From: Saccopteryx bilineata
Taxonomy: Eukaryota; Chordata; Mammalia; Chiroptera; Emballonuridae
Length of the DNA: 64,000 bases
Direction: 5' to 3'
Assembly (NCBI RefSeq): GCF_036850765.1
Contig: NC_089490.1
Location: 105,828,574 to 105,892,573, forward strand
Positions within the stretch are counted from its first letter, which is position 1, and the number at the start of each line of letters is the position of its first letter. Below, piece after piece: positions 33,160 to 43,484 of the stretch. A program made the translations under genes and the position numbers. Below the pieces are notes generated by a model. That model was given only the letters and a program-made list of their open reading frames with translations, made no database searches and was not told where the DNA came from.

Positions 33160-33340
33160 TAAATTTTATTTATTTTAGAGAGGAGTGTGTGTGTGTGTGG
33201 GGGGGGGGGGATAGAAGAGGGGAGGAGCATGAAGCATCAACTCCTATATGTGCCTTGACCAGGCAAGCTCAGGGTTTTGAATTGGTGACCTCAGCATTCC
33301 AGGCCGACCCTTTTTACACTGTGCCACCACAGGTCAGGCC
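33160..33340 (-). mobile_element. bat SINE (type B), reverse
   Basis: The reversed head ends gtgccaccacaggtcaggcc. The tail side has a short GT run followed by a G-run (33187-33210). The TSD is acactgactct at 33149-33159 and acattgactct at 33341-33351, one mismatch. Confidence 0.9.
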
Positions 33341-33351
33341 ACATTGACTCT

Positions 33352-33924
33352 GACAGACCTTTTATTTTGGCAGAGGCTTCTGCTTCCCTTGCCAAGCCAT
33401 CCTTTATTACTTAGAAAGAAGAGGGGGTGTGGGAAGGGGAGGGGGACATACACGGCTGACTGTCAGAACAGTTGACCTCCAGATGGAATAACCCTGGAGC
33501 GTGGCTTAAGTAATCTGGAAGCCAGAAGAGGAGGCGAAGGAGGTGAGAGCAGAGGCAGGTGCGGCAGGCGTTTCCGCAGATGTCCTGGTTAATAGGAGGA
33601 GGCAACACCGACCCCGGTCCCAGGAGGCATCTTTGGAGGAGAAGGGTCTGAGCTGTGACAGTGCAGTGCAGGGAAGGCGGGCAGCGCTCAGGTGTGCAGG
33701 CTGCTCTGCGTGCGGGCAGAGCTTCGGGGCAGAGCAGATGGCCTCCCTCGCTGCCAACGCTAAACCAATGACGACGGGAGGGTGAATGCCGCCAATTAGC
33801 AGGATACCCAGGATCCCTTCTCCCAGTCTGGAGAGCCCCATCTGGGAGCACAGGCAGAGAACGCTTTGCCTCCTGTTGATAAAGATTCCAGCTCTTACTG
33901 CTTTATTGAGAGACATTAAGGTGA
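33352..33924. other. Unassigned, with a CpG-rich patch at 33545-33795
   Basis: About 15 CpGs by eye lie in 250 bases (aggtgcggcaggcgtttccg, gcgtgcgggcagagcttcgg, acgacgggagggtg). Frames on both strands up to 146 codons run through the patch, as expected of GC-rich DNA with few stops; none shows a known domain. Confidence 0.4.
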
Positions 33925-34065
33925 ATGAAATGGGTCAGAGCAAAGGCTGTAGAGTCGCTACCTGCTTTCATGTTCCCGCTTTGCCATGTACCAGTGGGTA
34001 ACCTTGATGAAGTTACTTCATCCCTGTGCTTTGGTTTCTCAATCCGTGCAACGGGAATGATGATG
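33925..34065 (+). mobile_element. MIR SINE, forward
   Basis: The phrases gcaaaggctgtagagtcgct, tttgccatgtaccagtgggt, aaccttgatgaagttacttc, gtttctcaatccgtgcaacg and ggaatgatgatg are MIR core and flanks. Confidence 0.7.
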
Positions 34066-34480
34066 TTGTATCCTATTAGTTATTGCCGCGATGCTGCCTA
34101 GCAAACCACCAGCAGGCCTGAGTAGCACACACTGATAACTGTTGCTTATTGACACATCTGGGTGATCAGATCAGAGAGCTCTGTGATCTTGGCTGGCCTT
34201 GTTCATGTGTCTGAGGGTCACTGATCCAGAACGGCCTTGGCAGGGATGACCGAGGAGTTCCGCTCCGCTTCCTATGTCTCTCTTCCTCTGGCAGGGTGGC
34301 ACAGAAGTCCTCATGGATATGACAGAGGTGCAAGAGCCAGCAAAGCCGCTCATGCAAGTACTTGTAAATCCACCGTTGGATATCTGCTAACATCTCATTG
34401 ACCAAAGCAAGTCGCTCGGCTGAGCTCAGAGTCAGAGTGTGGGGCAGAGTGCCTGCCAGAATGGTACACAATTACATGGC
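34066..34480. mobile_element. Diverged LTR-like mammalian repeat
   Basis: The start tatcctattagttattgcc, the middle gtgatcttggctggccttg and the end tacacaattacatggccaaa recall a common mammalian LTR-like repeat that begins with 'tattgctgcgtaacaa'. I cannot name the family. The 101-codon minus-strand frame lies within it and is not a gene. Confidence 0.35.
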
Positions 34481-34924
34481 CAAAGAAGTGTGTCTGGGAG
34501 GGGTGATGAGATGGCCCTTTTCATAATTTACCACAATGACTAACCTCACAGTTTTTTATACTACCAGCAAACTGTCACCCAATTATCATACTTGTGACAC
34601 AGGATGATGTGAGTGTTTTTTGTGGATTTGATCATCATGTGAGGAGGAGGGATGGTGGCGTTGGGAAATATCACTTGGATTATTTATTTGGGACAGTTCT
34701 TCTAATAGCTGACCTACCACCACCACCACCACCAGGATGGCCACCATACTCACTACCACAACTACCAGCACCTCCAACACAACCAGAATTATTGGTACCA
34801 CTCTTCAGACCCTCTTCAGAGCATCTTCTCTGATGATTTTCCTCACCAGTTCCCCCAGACAAGTAAGAGCACACTACTGTTTTGTGTCTTGTATCTCTTT
34901 CTGTTCACTCACACTGTGTTTGAA
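34481..34924. other. Unassigned, with ACC-rich low-complexity DNA
   Basis: A block of ccaccaccaccaccaccagg at about 34720-34738 and related acc/act triplets to about 34790 create valine- or proline/threonine-rich frames on the two strands. No gene is supported. Confidence 0.5.
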
Positions 34925-35060
34925 TTGCAGTATTGGTTGATGGGTCTCCTGTTTGCCCCTCTATAAGGGGACAAATATGTCCTTGTATCTTAGTATCTTG
35001 AGCAAAATCTGGCACATAGTGGGTGCTTAATCTGTTAAGAACTATTGACAAGAGTTTTAC
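34925..35060 (+). mobile_element. L2 LINE 3' end trace
   Basis: The phrases aggggacaaatatgtccttg, aaatctggcacatagtgggt and gcttaatctgtt resemble the L2 3' end. Confidence 0.45.
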
Positions 35061-35289
35061 CTCACTTTTGTAATACCCTTGTTCTATGAGCAAAGACTGT
35101 GAGAGAAGCCCCCAGACTGCTGTGGCTTCCGAGGCACATAATTAGAGTCACAGTCACAAGTGACATGGATGCTGGATTCCATGGATGGGCGCATGTCAGG
35201 AAGCCCCAGATCCAAGAGGGGCTCTAAGTTACATACTTATAAATGACCTTGTCATGACTGCCCATGTTATTTAAGGAGACACTAGCTCC

Positions 35290-35640
35290 TATATCATAAA
35301 CCCCTAAATCTCAGTGAATGAACACAAGTTTATTTCTCAGTTAGGCAGCTGTCTAGAGCAGGAGTTCCTGGTTGAGCAGCTTACCTCCACTTAGTGTTTC
35401 AGGGACTCAGGCTCTTTCCATTTTGTTGTTCTGTCATTTTCAACACAAGGCTACCGATGTCACTCTGAAGGTCATCTTTTTCTTTTAGCAGCGAGTCAGA
35501 GGGATGAAGACATTGAGTTTCCTGAGCCAGGTGTCCTGAACCAGTCCTGGAATTGGCTGTCATCACTTCTGCTCCCATTCCCCTGGCCAGAGCCTGGTCG
35601 CAGTGGGGCAGAGGAATGTCGTTAGCTATAGATTCATTTT
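35290..35640 (-). mobile_element. Diverged mammalian dispersed repeat, class uncertain
   Basis: The order taaatctcagtgaatgaaca, agtttatttctcagttaggc, ttcagggactcaggctcttt, ccattttgttgttctgtca, ttttcaacacaaggctaccg and ttcccctggccagagcctgg follows a familiar dispersed mammalian repeat whose name I cannot recall. A related trace lies at 56530-56645 and 57023-57125. The orientation is a guess. Confidence 0.4.
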
Positions 35641-37933
35641 CTGAGTACCAAGACCTCACACAGTAGTGTTTATGCAAGAGATATGCAGCATTTTTCTTCT
35701 CCTTTTATTTTACATTCTATCTTATTTTCCACTTTTAAGCCACTCTTAACTAAACCCTATTTCAATTTCATGCAGCATTGGGTCCTGGTCTGCAGCCCTG
35801 TGACAAATGGAGATCTCAGAACCAGGCAGGTGGGGCTGGACAATGTGGACTGCTGTTTACAGTTTACATCTGGTGGAGATAAGACTGTTAGCCCTATGCT
35901 GCTCTTAGAAGGCAGTTAATGTTTTAGGCTGAGTGTTTATAAAGTTCTCTGGCTGCCAGCTTCAGGGAACGCAGTGCCCATCACGCTTAGAGTGAGGTCT
36001 TGGAGATCAGTGATGGCTGAATGTGCCTTTGGGAGCAGGACTCTCTCTGTGCGGAGTCAGGGACTGTTGAATTCAGGGACTGCAGCAAACCTTCGCTCCT
36101 TTCTCCTTGTGGTGGAAACAGCGGACAGCCTGTCTTCCATGAGCAATACGAGGGCGACATTAATGAGGAGAGTCTGTGCGGCAGACAAAGCTTCCCCTCG
36201 TCAGGACTGAGATGCTCAGCTAATTTCCTGGGAGTGTATTTATGAGAAGTCGGTTTGTGATTCTTGTAAGAGTCCATGTGAGGTTCTTGAAGTTCTTTTA
36301 CAGCGGAGTCAACAACCCGTTGTGTTATTGTAAAGTATGTTAGGAGCTTGTAAGTTGAGGACTGTACCCATGAAGAGTCCCTGGCTTTATAGACTTGGGA
36401 TATCTGTACATACTTCAAAATGGGTGGTGTGGGGGGACACTTTAAACATGTACATCTCACTTAAAAAAGAAAAACAACCTCTTGTGTTTGGCGTGAAACT
36501 GCCATTAATCAATGCATCCTAGGAAATGGATTTTCTAGACTTCGTTGTGTGGGATTTCATTGAGAAAAAGCAGCCAGACAAAATGCCGGAGGAGTCTGAT
36601 GCAAACCCTTCCTTGGCTCAGTCACTCTCTGCCCTCCCAGAGTTTGGGAAATGCAGTCTCTAGATGCAGTTTTCATCGATTTTGTTTAGTATATAGTAGA
36701 ATCTCTTTCTTCTCTTCCTTGTGTTCCCCTCACCCCCCTCTGAGAAAGCAGGGGCTCACTTCTTTCCATAGCTTGGGAAATTCTGTTTGTGGGTCCCATT
36801 TGTGGGACTGGCCAGAAAAACTTGTTTGGGAGTCGGAAATCCTGTTTCCACCTTCCTGCCTCCTCTCAAAGAAGGGCTGTGTGTACCTGATCACTTGTTG
36901 CCGCATTCTTTACATCTCTTTTTCATTTAGTTCGATCCTCCTAACGTTACGTAGTACCTACGTATGACAGTCAGTGGTCTATAGTTGGGCCACGTGTGGC
37001 CAATTTCATGGTTGTATAGTTTGCTGAACATCATGCCACCCCGTCCTAGTCATGGGATGGTTTGATAAGTGACCCATTGGACCAGAGAGGTTCTGGTCGG
37101 TAAGTTTTCTAGTCAATGGAAGGGAATGAACTTGGCCAGAGTTTGTGACCTTACGGGAACTGTGTCTCCTGCTGGGCCTCGGCTTCTTCACGTACAGTCC
37201 AGGTACACTAACGCTTTCCTCATTAGGTTGTCGGGAGAAGGGATGCAAGCCTCCCACGCACAGACAGGACTCACGCACTGATGACTACTATTAATTATTA
37301 GTACTGTGTACAAAATCACCATCAGTGAGAGATTTTAAAATATCCATGATGGAAGTAAAATGAAATGGAATATCAGAAGCAGAGATTTTTTTTTTCTGGT
37401 ATGATTTTATTTTGTAATAACCTCCAGCATCCTTTGTGGAGGTAGAGCTGCTGTAGCTGGGACCTGTGGTTCTGTTGAGGCTCCATTATTTACAGGTTCG
37501 GTTGCACAAGTAGTTATTATCAGGTGTTCCAGGTACTCTGCTAGGAACTGTTTGGTTAGAAAGGTGGGACAGAATTAACAAGGTGAGACAGGGTGCTCTC
37601 CCTCTAAGACCTTAATGTTGGGGTGACCCTGTGCCCTCTCTTGCCCTGGACAGTCCTGGGTTCTGGCTGTTGTCCTGGAGTAATTATTAACAGTGTCCTT
37701 CTCATTTCAGAAGTCAGAAGTACCCTGGTTTGAGAAATCAATTACATGTCAATCACCAGTATAGTCTATTATTGAGACCCGGGGTTTATTGAGAAAAGGA
37801 CTGTGGAGGTCTCTGAACAGGAACGGGCACACAGCAAAGCTATTATTTCCCAGGGAGTTGAATCCAGGCTAGATGGCCAGCTGTGGGGCCAGAGAGGAGA
37901 CGGAGGGAAAGGCCTTTTGAAGATAGAATTAGC
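35641..37933. other. Long unassigned interval
   Basis: No gene is recognised. A 157-codon minus-strand frame at 35987-36460 overlaps plus-strand frames and has no domain, so I do not call it. A weak MIR-like trace lies near 37140-37200. The rest carries no repeat signature I can name. Confidence 0.4.
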
Positions 37934-38239
37934 CAGTGGTTCTCAAACTTTTTGAAGTCGGGGCGCATTTAAAATCCTACAAATAATTGTAGGTGCACTA
38001 TATACAAATTTCTGAGAATTATGTTATAATAATTAAGTCAAATATTAAAGAAAAAAGAAGTCCAAGCGTGCTTTTATGGTAATTAAATGAAATAAATATG
38101 ACAAAATTAAATTTATTCTGACATTAAAAAAACATTTTTATGTTACATTTTTTAGTTATGATTTTTAGAATTTGTAAAAAAGAGGGGTTAAAAAATAAAA
38201 AAACAACAAACATTTATCTTTTTATATATAGATATATTT

Positions 38240-38593
38240 TTAGTAAGATTTAGTAAATTCGGCAGGTCCCTGCGCAGATGTGTTAAGTTTTTCATTCTTG
38301 TGTTTATGAGAAACATGAGCCTGATGTGTCCTAGTGATTTCTTCAATGTTTGGGCATATATTTGAAAGACAAACTCTCATTTCCTCGTCAATACATTGAA
38401 GAATTCTCTGTCTACTCTTAATTGTGTTAAGGGTAGAAAATCCTAATTCACATAAATAAGATGTTGAAAATTGTAGTAAAATGTTCAAAGTTTTTTTAGA
38501 TATTGCCATATATTCTTCTTTTATAGAAATGCAAAAGGCTTCAAGATACAATTCCTTATGTTTAATCATCAATCCAAAACCCCCACCATACAT
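38240..38593 (-). pseudogene. hAT transposase, C-terminal remnant
   Basis: The frame from the first methionine is 117 residues and ends in a natural stop near the 3' end of the element. About residues 45-85 match the hAT family dimerisation region: YLCELGFSTLNTIKSR followed by a DEEMRVCLSNICPNIEEI-type segment, the same pattern seen in hAT transposases and in host ZBED-type proteins derived from them. A full transposase of this type is about 550-650 residues, so roughly four fifths is absent. The element has no upstream exon or promoter that I can see. Without the catalytic domain it cannot move DNA. The frame is intact, which could mean youth of the insertion or chance. Confidence 0.75.
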
Positions 38594-38673
38594 ATCATCT
38601 TAACTTGACACCAAACAAAGGATAGAAGAAACTTGCCTCCAGTCTTTCTGGGGAACATGGGGGTAGTGTAAAC

Positions 38674-38970
38674 CAGTGGTCCCCAAGCCCTGGGCCACGG
38701 ACTGGTACCGGTCCGTGGGCCATTTGGTACCGGTCCACAGAGAAAGAATAAATAACTTACATTATTTCTGCTTTATTTATATTTAAGTCTGAATGATGTT
38801 TTATTTTTAAAAAATGACCAGAGTCCTTCTGTTACATCCATCTAAGACACACTCTTGACACTTGTCTCAGTCACGTGATACATTTATCTGTCCCACCTTA
38901 AAGGCCGGTCCGTGAAAATATTTTCTAACATTAAACCAGTTCATGGCCCAAAAAAGGTTGGGGACCACTG
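38674..38970. mobile_element. 297-bp non-autonomous hAT, perfect 8-bp TSD, nested
   Basis: The left end cagtggtccccaa and right end ttggggaccactg are perfect 13-bp inverted repeats. Just inside, ccacggactggtaccggtcc faces ggccggtccgtgaaaata. The 8-bp gtgtaaac occurs at 38666-38673 and 38971-38978. It lies wholly inside the larger hAT at 37934-39204 and so is younger than it. It has no coding sequence; its transposase came from elsewhere. Confidence 0.97.
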
Positions 38971-39212
38971 GTGTAAACAATCCAGCACCACAGCTTAACA
39001 GCCTTTTGCAACCTAATCAGGCAAGTGAGGTGGGGGGTCGGCAGACTGTCAGCTTACAGCCAGTTCCCCACACCTCTGTCCCCCAAACATCTATACTCCA
39101 AAAACCCTGTTGGTTTTTTGGTCCCCAACAGGCACATATTTCTCTGGAATCCCATAGGGCACACCTGGAAATCTTCTAGAGCGCTCACACTTTGAGAACC
39201 ACTGGAAGAATA

Positions 39213-40165
39213 GTTAAACACCATCAGTGTGATTGACAGAAACCCCGCTGTTGATGCCATCTTGAATTCCAGAAGGTGAAGAACCAGCCTTGGGCGCCCA
39301 AGTTTTTTTTGTTTAAGTTTTACCCATTAGCTCATCCCTGATATTTTCAATGAGATGCTAACTATTAGGCTTTACTCTTTGCCTTAAGCATTCCCTAGCA
39401 AAGGGATTTGGGGAATAAAGAGGGAGGGAGGGGGTCCACTGCTTCAGATGCTGAGCTTGGTCATTACCCTGGTTTTTGTGGATTCTGTGGGCACAGGTTC
39501 TAATTTCTACCTTCAGAATGATCTGATTCATGGGGGACTTGGGGCAGGGTAGTTAACCTTTCATTGACATAGCGACTGAAATAGAAGGGCTTTGTTTGCT
39601 TTTTTATACCATATCTTGCACACACTGAGAGAACATTGGTTGCAATAGATGATAAGTTGATACAAATATATGTTCAGAATTTATTTCCAATGCAGTAATC
39701 ATGAGGAATGTAGTTCAGACTTCTGGAATTTGGGATGTGAATTTTGCCCCCCCCCCCCAAGTGTTTGCCTTTGATTTGAGTGTCTTCATTACCATTTGGG
39801 GACCTTTTGTGAAATTTACGTGGAAAAAGAGTCACGCCTGGCTTAGGCATTAAAACCTCACCCTGCGTGTCTATTATGAAGCCTTCGCCTTTGGAATTCT
39901 GATTTGCAATCTGGGGCAGCACAAGCAATTTTCTGTGTTGTTAACTTTTTCCTGTAACACCAAAAGGCTGGAGGTTGCTGGTATCCACGTTCTCTTTCTC
40001 TACAGCAAGTTGAGCAGCCAGTGTGCTGTGAGACGGATGATGCGGGATTGCCCTGTTGACTTGGTATTTGTGTTTTAATAAAAGAACCCTTGCTGATTCC
40101 GAGGCTCACTTTACTGGAATGGTTCCTGTTAATTCTCTGAAATCAATAATGGATTAATTGAGGGA
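39213..40165. other. Unassigned sequence
   Basis: No gene or confident repeat is recognised. A C-run lies at 39748-39758. A short (agggagggagg) purine run lies near 39420. Confidence 0.4.
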
Positions 40166-40174
40166 TTCCTATCC

Positions 40175-40502
40175 TTTTTTTTTTTTTTTTGGTGAGAGAG
40201 ACAGACAGAGACAGATAGGAAGGGAAAGAGATAACTAGCACCAATTCATAGTTGTGGTACTTTCAGTTGTTTATTGGTTGCTTCCTATATGTGCCTTGAC
40301 TGGGGGACTCCAGCCAAGTCAGTGATCCCTTGCTCAAGCCAGTGACATTTGGTCGCAAGCCAACGACCATGGAGTCACGTCTAGCGACCCCGCGCTCATG
40401 CTGGATGAGCCTGTGTTCAAGCTGGTGACCTTGGGGTTTCAAACCTGGGTCTTCAGTGTCCCAGATGGATGCTCTACCCATTGTGCCGCCACCTGGTCAA
40501 GC
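40175..40502 (-). mobile_element. bat SINE (type C), reverse
   Basis: The T tail at the left is followed by gagagagacagacagagaca, ttgtggtactttcagttgtt, gcttcctatatgtgccttga, ctcaagccagtgacatttgg and ggtttcaaacctgggtcttc. The TSD is ttcctatcc at 40166-40174 and ttcctaccc at 40503-40511, one mismatch. Confidence 0.9.
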
Positions 40503-40511
40503 TTCCTACCC

Positions 40512-40783
40512 ATTATTGACAAGTCTCTTAAGTGCGGACAGAATTGTAGCAGTGGGATCAGAAGGCCGAGGCCATGACCTCGGGGAAGTCATGTCAGGCT
40601 TTGGTATTCTCCCAGGTAAACTGAGGTAGACAAGGATGTGAAGATCCCACTTCCCAGGGTTGTTTTGAGGATGAAGGAGATGGTGACTGTGAAAGGGACT
40701 TTGGGCTATCCTAATAACATTATATCTAATGTGGTGTAATGTTATTATTGAGTACACTTCCTAAATCCAGGAAGGTCAATAAC
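40512..40783 (+). mobile_element. Weak MIR trace
   Basis: The phrases ctcggggaagtcatgtcagg and cacttcccagggttgttttg, aggatgaaggagatgg resemble a MIR core and 3' part, heavily decayed. Confidence 0.4.
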
Positions 40784-41118
40784 AAAGGTGAGCAAACTAT
40801 GGCCCAAGGACCAAATCTAGTCCATATCCTGATTTGCTATGGCCTCTGAGCTTAGCATAAACTTACATTTTAAAATGGTTGAGAAAATCAAAGACTATTA
40901 TTCCCTGACATATGAAAATTCCATGAAATTCTAATTTTCAGTGTTTTTCAATAAATTTCACTGGAACTCAGCCATGCTCATTTTTTTTTTTTTAACGTGT
41001 CGTCAGTGGCTGTGCTTGCGCTCCTGTAGCAGAGTTGAAGGCTTGTTCCAGAGACTAATGGCCTGCAAAGCCGGAAGTGTCCATCTGGCCCTTTATTGGA
41101 AAAAGGGCCTGCCCTGAT
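40784..41118 (+). mobile_element. Old non-autonomous hAT relic
   Basis: The phrases gtgagcaaactatggcccaa, aaatttcactggaactcagc, catgctcat, tcgtcagtggctgtgcttgc, agagttgaaggcttgttcc, tggcctgcaaagccggaag and tctggccctttattggaaaa follow a common mammalian hAT with cagtggttggcaaac-type ends. I am not certain of its family name. No TSD is visible. Confidence 0.6.
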
Positions 41119-41239
41119 CTGGAACAATGATGACTGCAGCAAGATGAACCAGGTTCCATGCAGAGATCTTTTCCCCGGATAATATCAAAGCTTTGGGAAA
41201 GCCAGAGCTCTCAAGTTCCTGAGGAAGGAATCCAAACTT

Positions 41240-41430
41240 GTTCGTTCATGTGTTCATTCATTCATTCATCGCCTCACCTGATAGCTATTGAGTTCCTGCT
41301 ATGTGCCAGACACTGTTTTGGGTAGCGAGGAAAGGCAGTAAGTGACACAGAAAAAGATCCTTACCCTTATGGAGCTTATAATTGAATGGGAAGAATTTGA
41401 TAACACAAATAAAAATACTTGTCAGGTCAG
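41240..41430. mobile_element. Ancient mammal-wide repeat, family uncertain
   Basis: The sequence tcattcattcattcatcgcc, tgagttcctgctatgtgcca, gacactgttttgggtagcga and ccttacccttatggagctta belongs to a widespread ancient repeat of the MIR/L2 neighbourhood; the name is uncertain. A similar trace lies at 50090-50200. Confidence 0.5.
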
Positions 41431-41495
41431 GGGGCCATGAAGAGTGCTCTGGGGGAGAGTGGGGAAGGTCCGGAAAGGCATATTAAGAAGCACGT

Positions 41496-41605
41496 GGCCT
41501 TGGCCGGCTGGCTCAGTGGTAGAGCATCAGCCTGGTTTGTCGTCCCAGGTTCAATTCCCAGTCAGGGTGCACAGGAGAAGCAACCATCTGCTTCTCCACC
41601 TGCCC

Positions 41606-41651
<46 letters not shown>

Positions 41652-41885
41652 CTCTCCTCCTCCTGCAGCCATGGATCAATTGGTTCAAGTGCCATCAGCC
41701 CCAGGCGCTGAGGAAGGCTCCTCAGAGCCTCTGCCTCAGGTGCTGAAAAGAGCTCGGTTGCGAGCATGGCCGCAGATGGGGTTGCCAGGTGGATCCAGGT
41801 CGGGGCATATGAGGGAGTCTGTCTCTCCATCTCCCCTCCTCTAACTTGGAAAAAGAAGAAAAAGGAAAAAAAAAAAAAAAAAAAA
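41496..41885 (+). mobile_element. tRNA-headed bat SINE (type A), forward
   Basis: The head reads ggccttggccggctggctca, gtagagcatcagcctgg, ggttcaattcccagtcaggg. It continues with a CT microsatellite at 41611-41645, the modules ctcagagcctctgcctcagg and gatggggttgccaggtggat, and a purine-rich A tail. It is more diverged than the copy at 11585. I see no clear TSD. Confidence 0.9.
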
Positions 41886-42589
41886 GCAGCAGCAGCCCAG
41901 GAGGTGTGAGCCCTGAGATCTGCTCAGGCAGAGGGGAGAGAGTCGCCTAGGGTTGGAGGCATTTGAGAAAGCCCCTGAAAGCAACATAATGACTTTTTGT
42001 TTGTTTGTTTGTTTAAATTTCCAGCATTAGGTACCGAGTTGGTTTACAGTAATCTGGTTTATAGTCACATTAAAAAAATTTTATTGTCCTCCTCGGGCAC
42101 ATTAGAATCTGAAAAGGGATAATACAGTGTTGTGGATAAGCCTAGAAATTTTAGGTAAGCTCAGCGCTCACGTTTGGGCTGCAGGCAGCCCGGCTATGTG
42201 TGAAAGGGGAGGCGGTTGTGCAGGTGAAGAAGGAGAGAAGCTTTCACTCTCTTCTGGGCTCTGCTTTTAACACAGCATCCAGTTAAAAAGGCTTCTTTGT
42301 CCAGAGGAGCTCCTAGGACGCACTGACACCTAATGTCACCACTGGCCACACTGGATGAATGTGGGGCACCTGCTGTAGAATGATAACTGGAAGGAATCAG
42401 CAGCCTTCAGGCAACGTGGTGTTTTTATCTCTGGTCTGCTCAGGGCACCCAGAGGGGCACTGCCTCAGGGACTCTGTGTTGCATGTTGTATTCATTTGGG
42501 TTTATTTCTTCCCCTCCACCCCCTAACCTGTGCCAAGCTGGTCACGGACAAAAATGTTTCTGTTGGCTCTTCCTCCTGGAGCTGTGGAT
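41886..42589. other. Unassigned sequence
   Basis: No gene is recognised. A gtttgtttgtttgttt run lies at about 41999-42014. Confidence 0.4.
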
Positions 42590-42594
42590 GGTAA

Positions 42595-42800
42595 AGGAGC
42601 AATAACTGATGTTTTTTGAGCACTTACGATGTGCTAGAAGCACTCCCTATGCATTATCGCTTCACACCCTTAATCCTTCTCATCAGGGCTGTCATCGCCA
42701 GTTAAAGACAGGGGAGAGAGTTCCCAGGAGGGTAAGTAAACTTTGCTAGGCTGAGCACTTAAGTAATTTGGGGAAGCTGGAAGTTGACCCCTGCAATCTG
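42595..42800 (-). mobile_element. MIR SINE, reverse
   Basis: The phrases ttgagcacttacgatgtgct, cccttaatccttctcatcag and aagtaatttggggaagctgg follow the reversed MIR, decayed. Confidence 0.55.
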
Positions 42801-43084
42801 TTTCTTTTACAAAATTGTAGATGAAACATAAGAGGAGGCTGAAGATTCTCCAAGAAGTTAAAATTACACCCCGGAGCTCAGTATTCTGGGTCTCCACCCG
42901 TGGGCCTCGCACCTGTCACTGATCCTGCTTTAAAGTATGACTGTGGATGAGTCCTTTGAAGCCAGTTCAAACCCAGTCTGTCTAAGTGATGGACCAACAA
43001 TGGATTGACATCCTTGGGAGTTATTTTCTTTTCTTCTTCTTTTTTTTTTTTTTGGTGGGTTTAACACTAAAAAAAAATATTTCT

Positions 43085-43245
43085 TAAAATTTTTTTTTCA
43101 GTTAGAGTTGATATACAATAATGTTAGTTTCAGATGTACAACATAGTGATTAGATATTATATCCGTTACTTCTCAGCCTTATGGCTAAGATCAATCAAGT
43201 ATAGACATTCATATATCTTATGAAGTGACCTCAACTTTTGGGAAT
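43085..43245 (-). mobile_element. L1 3' UTR fragment carrying a U2 insertion
   Basis: The phrases gttgatatacaataatgtta, gtttcagatgtacaacatag and tgattagatatt, then after a break acattcatatatcttatgaa and gtgacctcaac match the L1 3' UTR seen at 1823-2064, in reverse orientation. A 43-bp block that is not L1 sits at the break. Confidence 0.75.
43159..43201 (+). pseudogene. U2 snRNA 5' fragment (truncated retropseudogene)
   Basis: The core cttctcagccttatggctaa then gatcaa matches the first stem-loop region of U2 snRNA, about nucleotides 5-32, with two substitutions by my recollection of U2. The next bases drift before the branch-point recognition segment, and the rest of U2 (Sm site, 3' stem-loops) is absent. 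The 8-bp tagatatt (43151-43158) and tagacatt (43202-43209) flank the block with one mismatch, a likely TSD. It is a non-functional insertion. Confidence 0.75.
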
Positions 43246-43471
43246 TACTTTCAGTCGTCTTACCATGTCTTCTTCCTTCTGTCCACCTGTGCTCCCCTCT
43301 TTCTGAAGCTTGTCAGTTTTAAGGCCAGGAGAACCAGGGTGCGGGGAGGAGCCTCCTGACCCGCTGCCTGCAACCACCCCATAGAGAGCACCTTGGATGT
43401 GGGGGAATCCCCCAGGACCTGGTGACAAAGCTAATTGTGATTCCTTTGTAGGCCTGGCCTGGGGCCTGAGG
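43246..43471. other. Unassigned sequence
   Basis: Nothing identified. Confidence 0.35.
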
Positions 43472-43484
43472 CTGCCTTTCTAAT

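Larger units (their letters stand above)
37934..39204 (-). mobile_element. hAT DNA transposon with transposase remnant
   Basis: The left terminus cagtggttctcaaa matches the complement of the right terminus (tttgagaaccactg), a 14-bp hAT-type inverted repeat. Its length is 1,271 bases, or about 966 without the nested element. The flanks gaattagc and gaagaata both hold agaat-type bases, but no clean 8-bp TSD remains. A 118-codon minus-strand frame encodes the C-terminal end of a hAT transposase, so the element runs right to left. The N-terminal half, including any BED finger and most of the catalytic core, is missing. Confidence 0.85.

Noticed and set aside
34586..34833. Valine-rich and proline/threonine-rich frames
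   Set aside because: They translate an ACC/ACT triplet low-complexity stretch.
35987..36460. 157-codon minus-strand open frame
   Set aside because: No domain, no splice or promoter context, and overlapping frames in other phases.
37926..39212. Perfect TSD for the outer hAT
   Set aside because: The flanks gaattagc and gaagaata agree at only about half the positions, so I report the element from its termini and coding remnant only.
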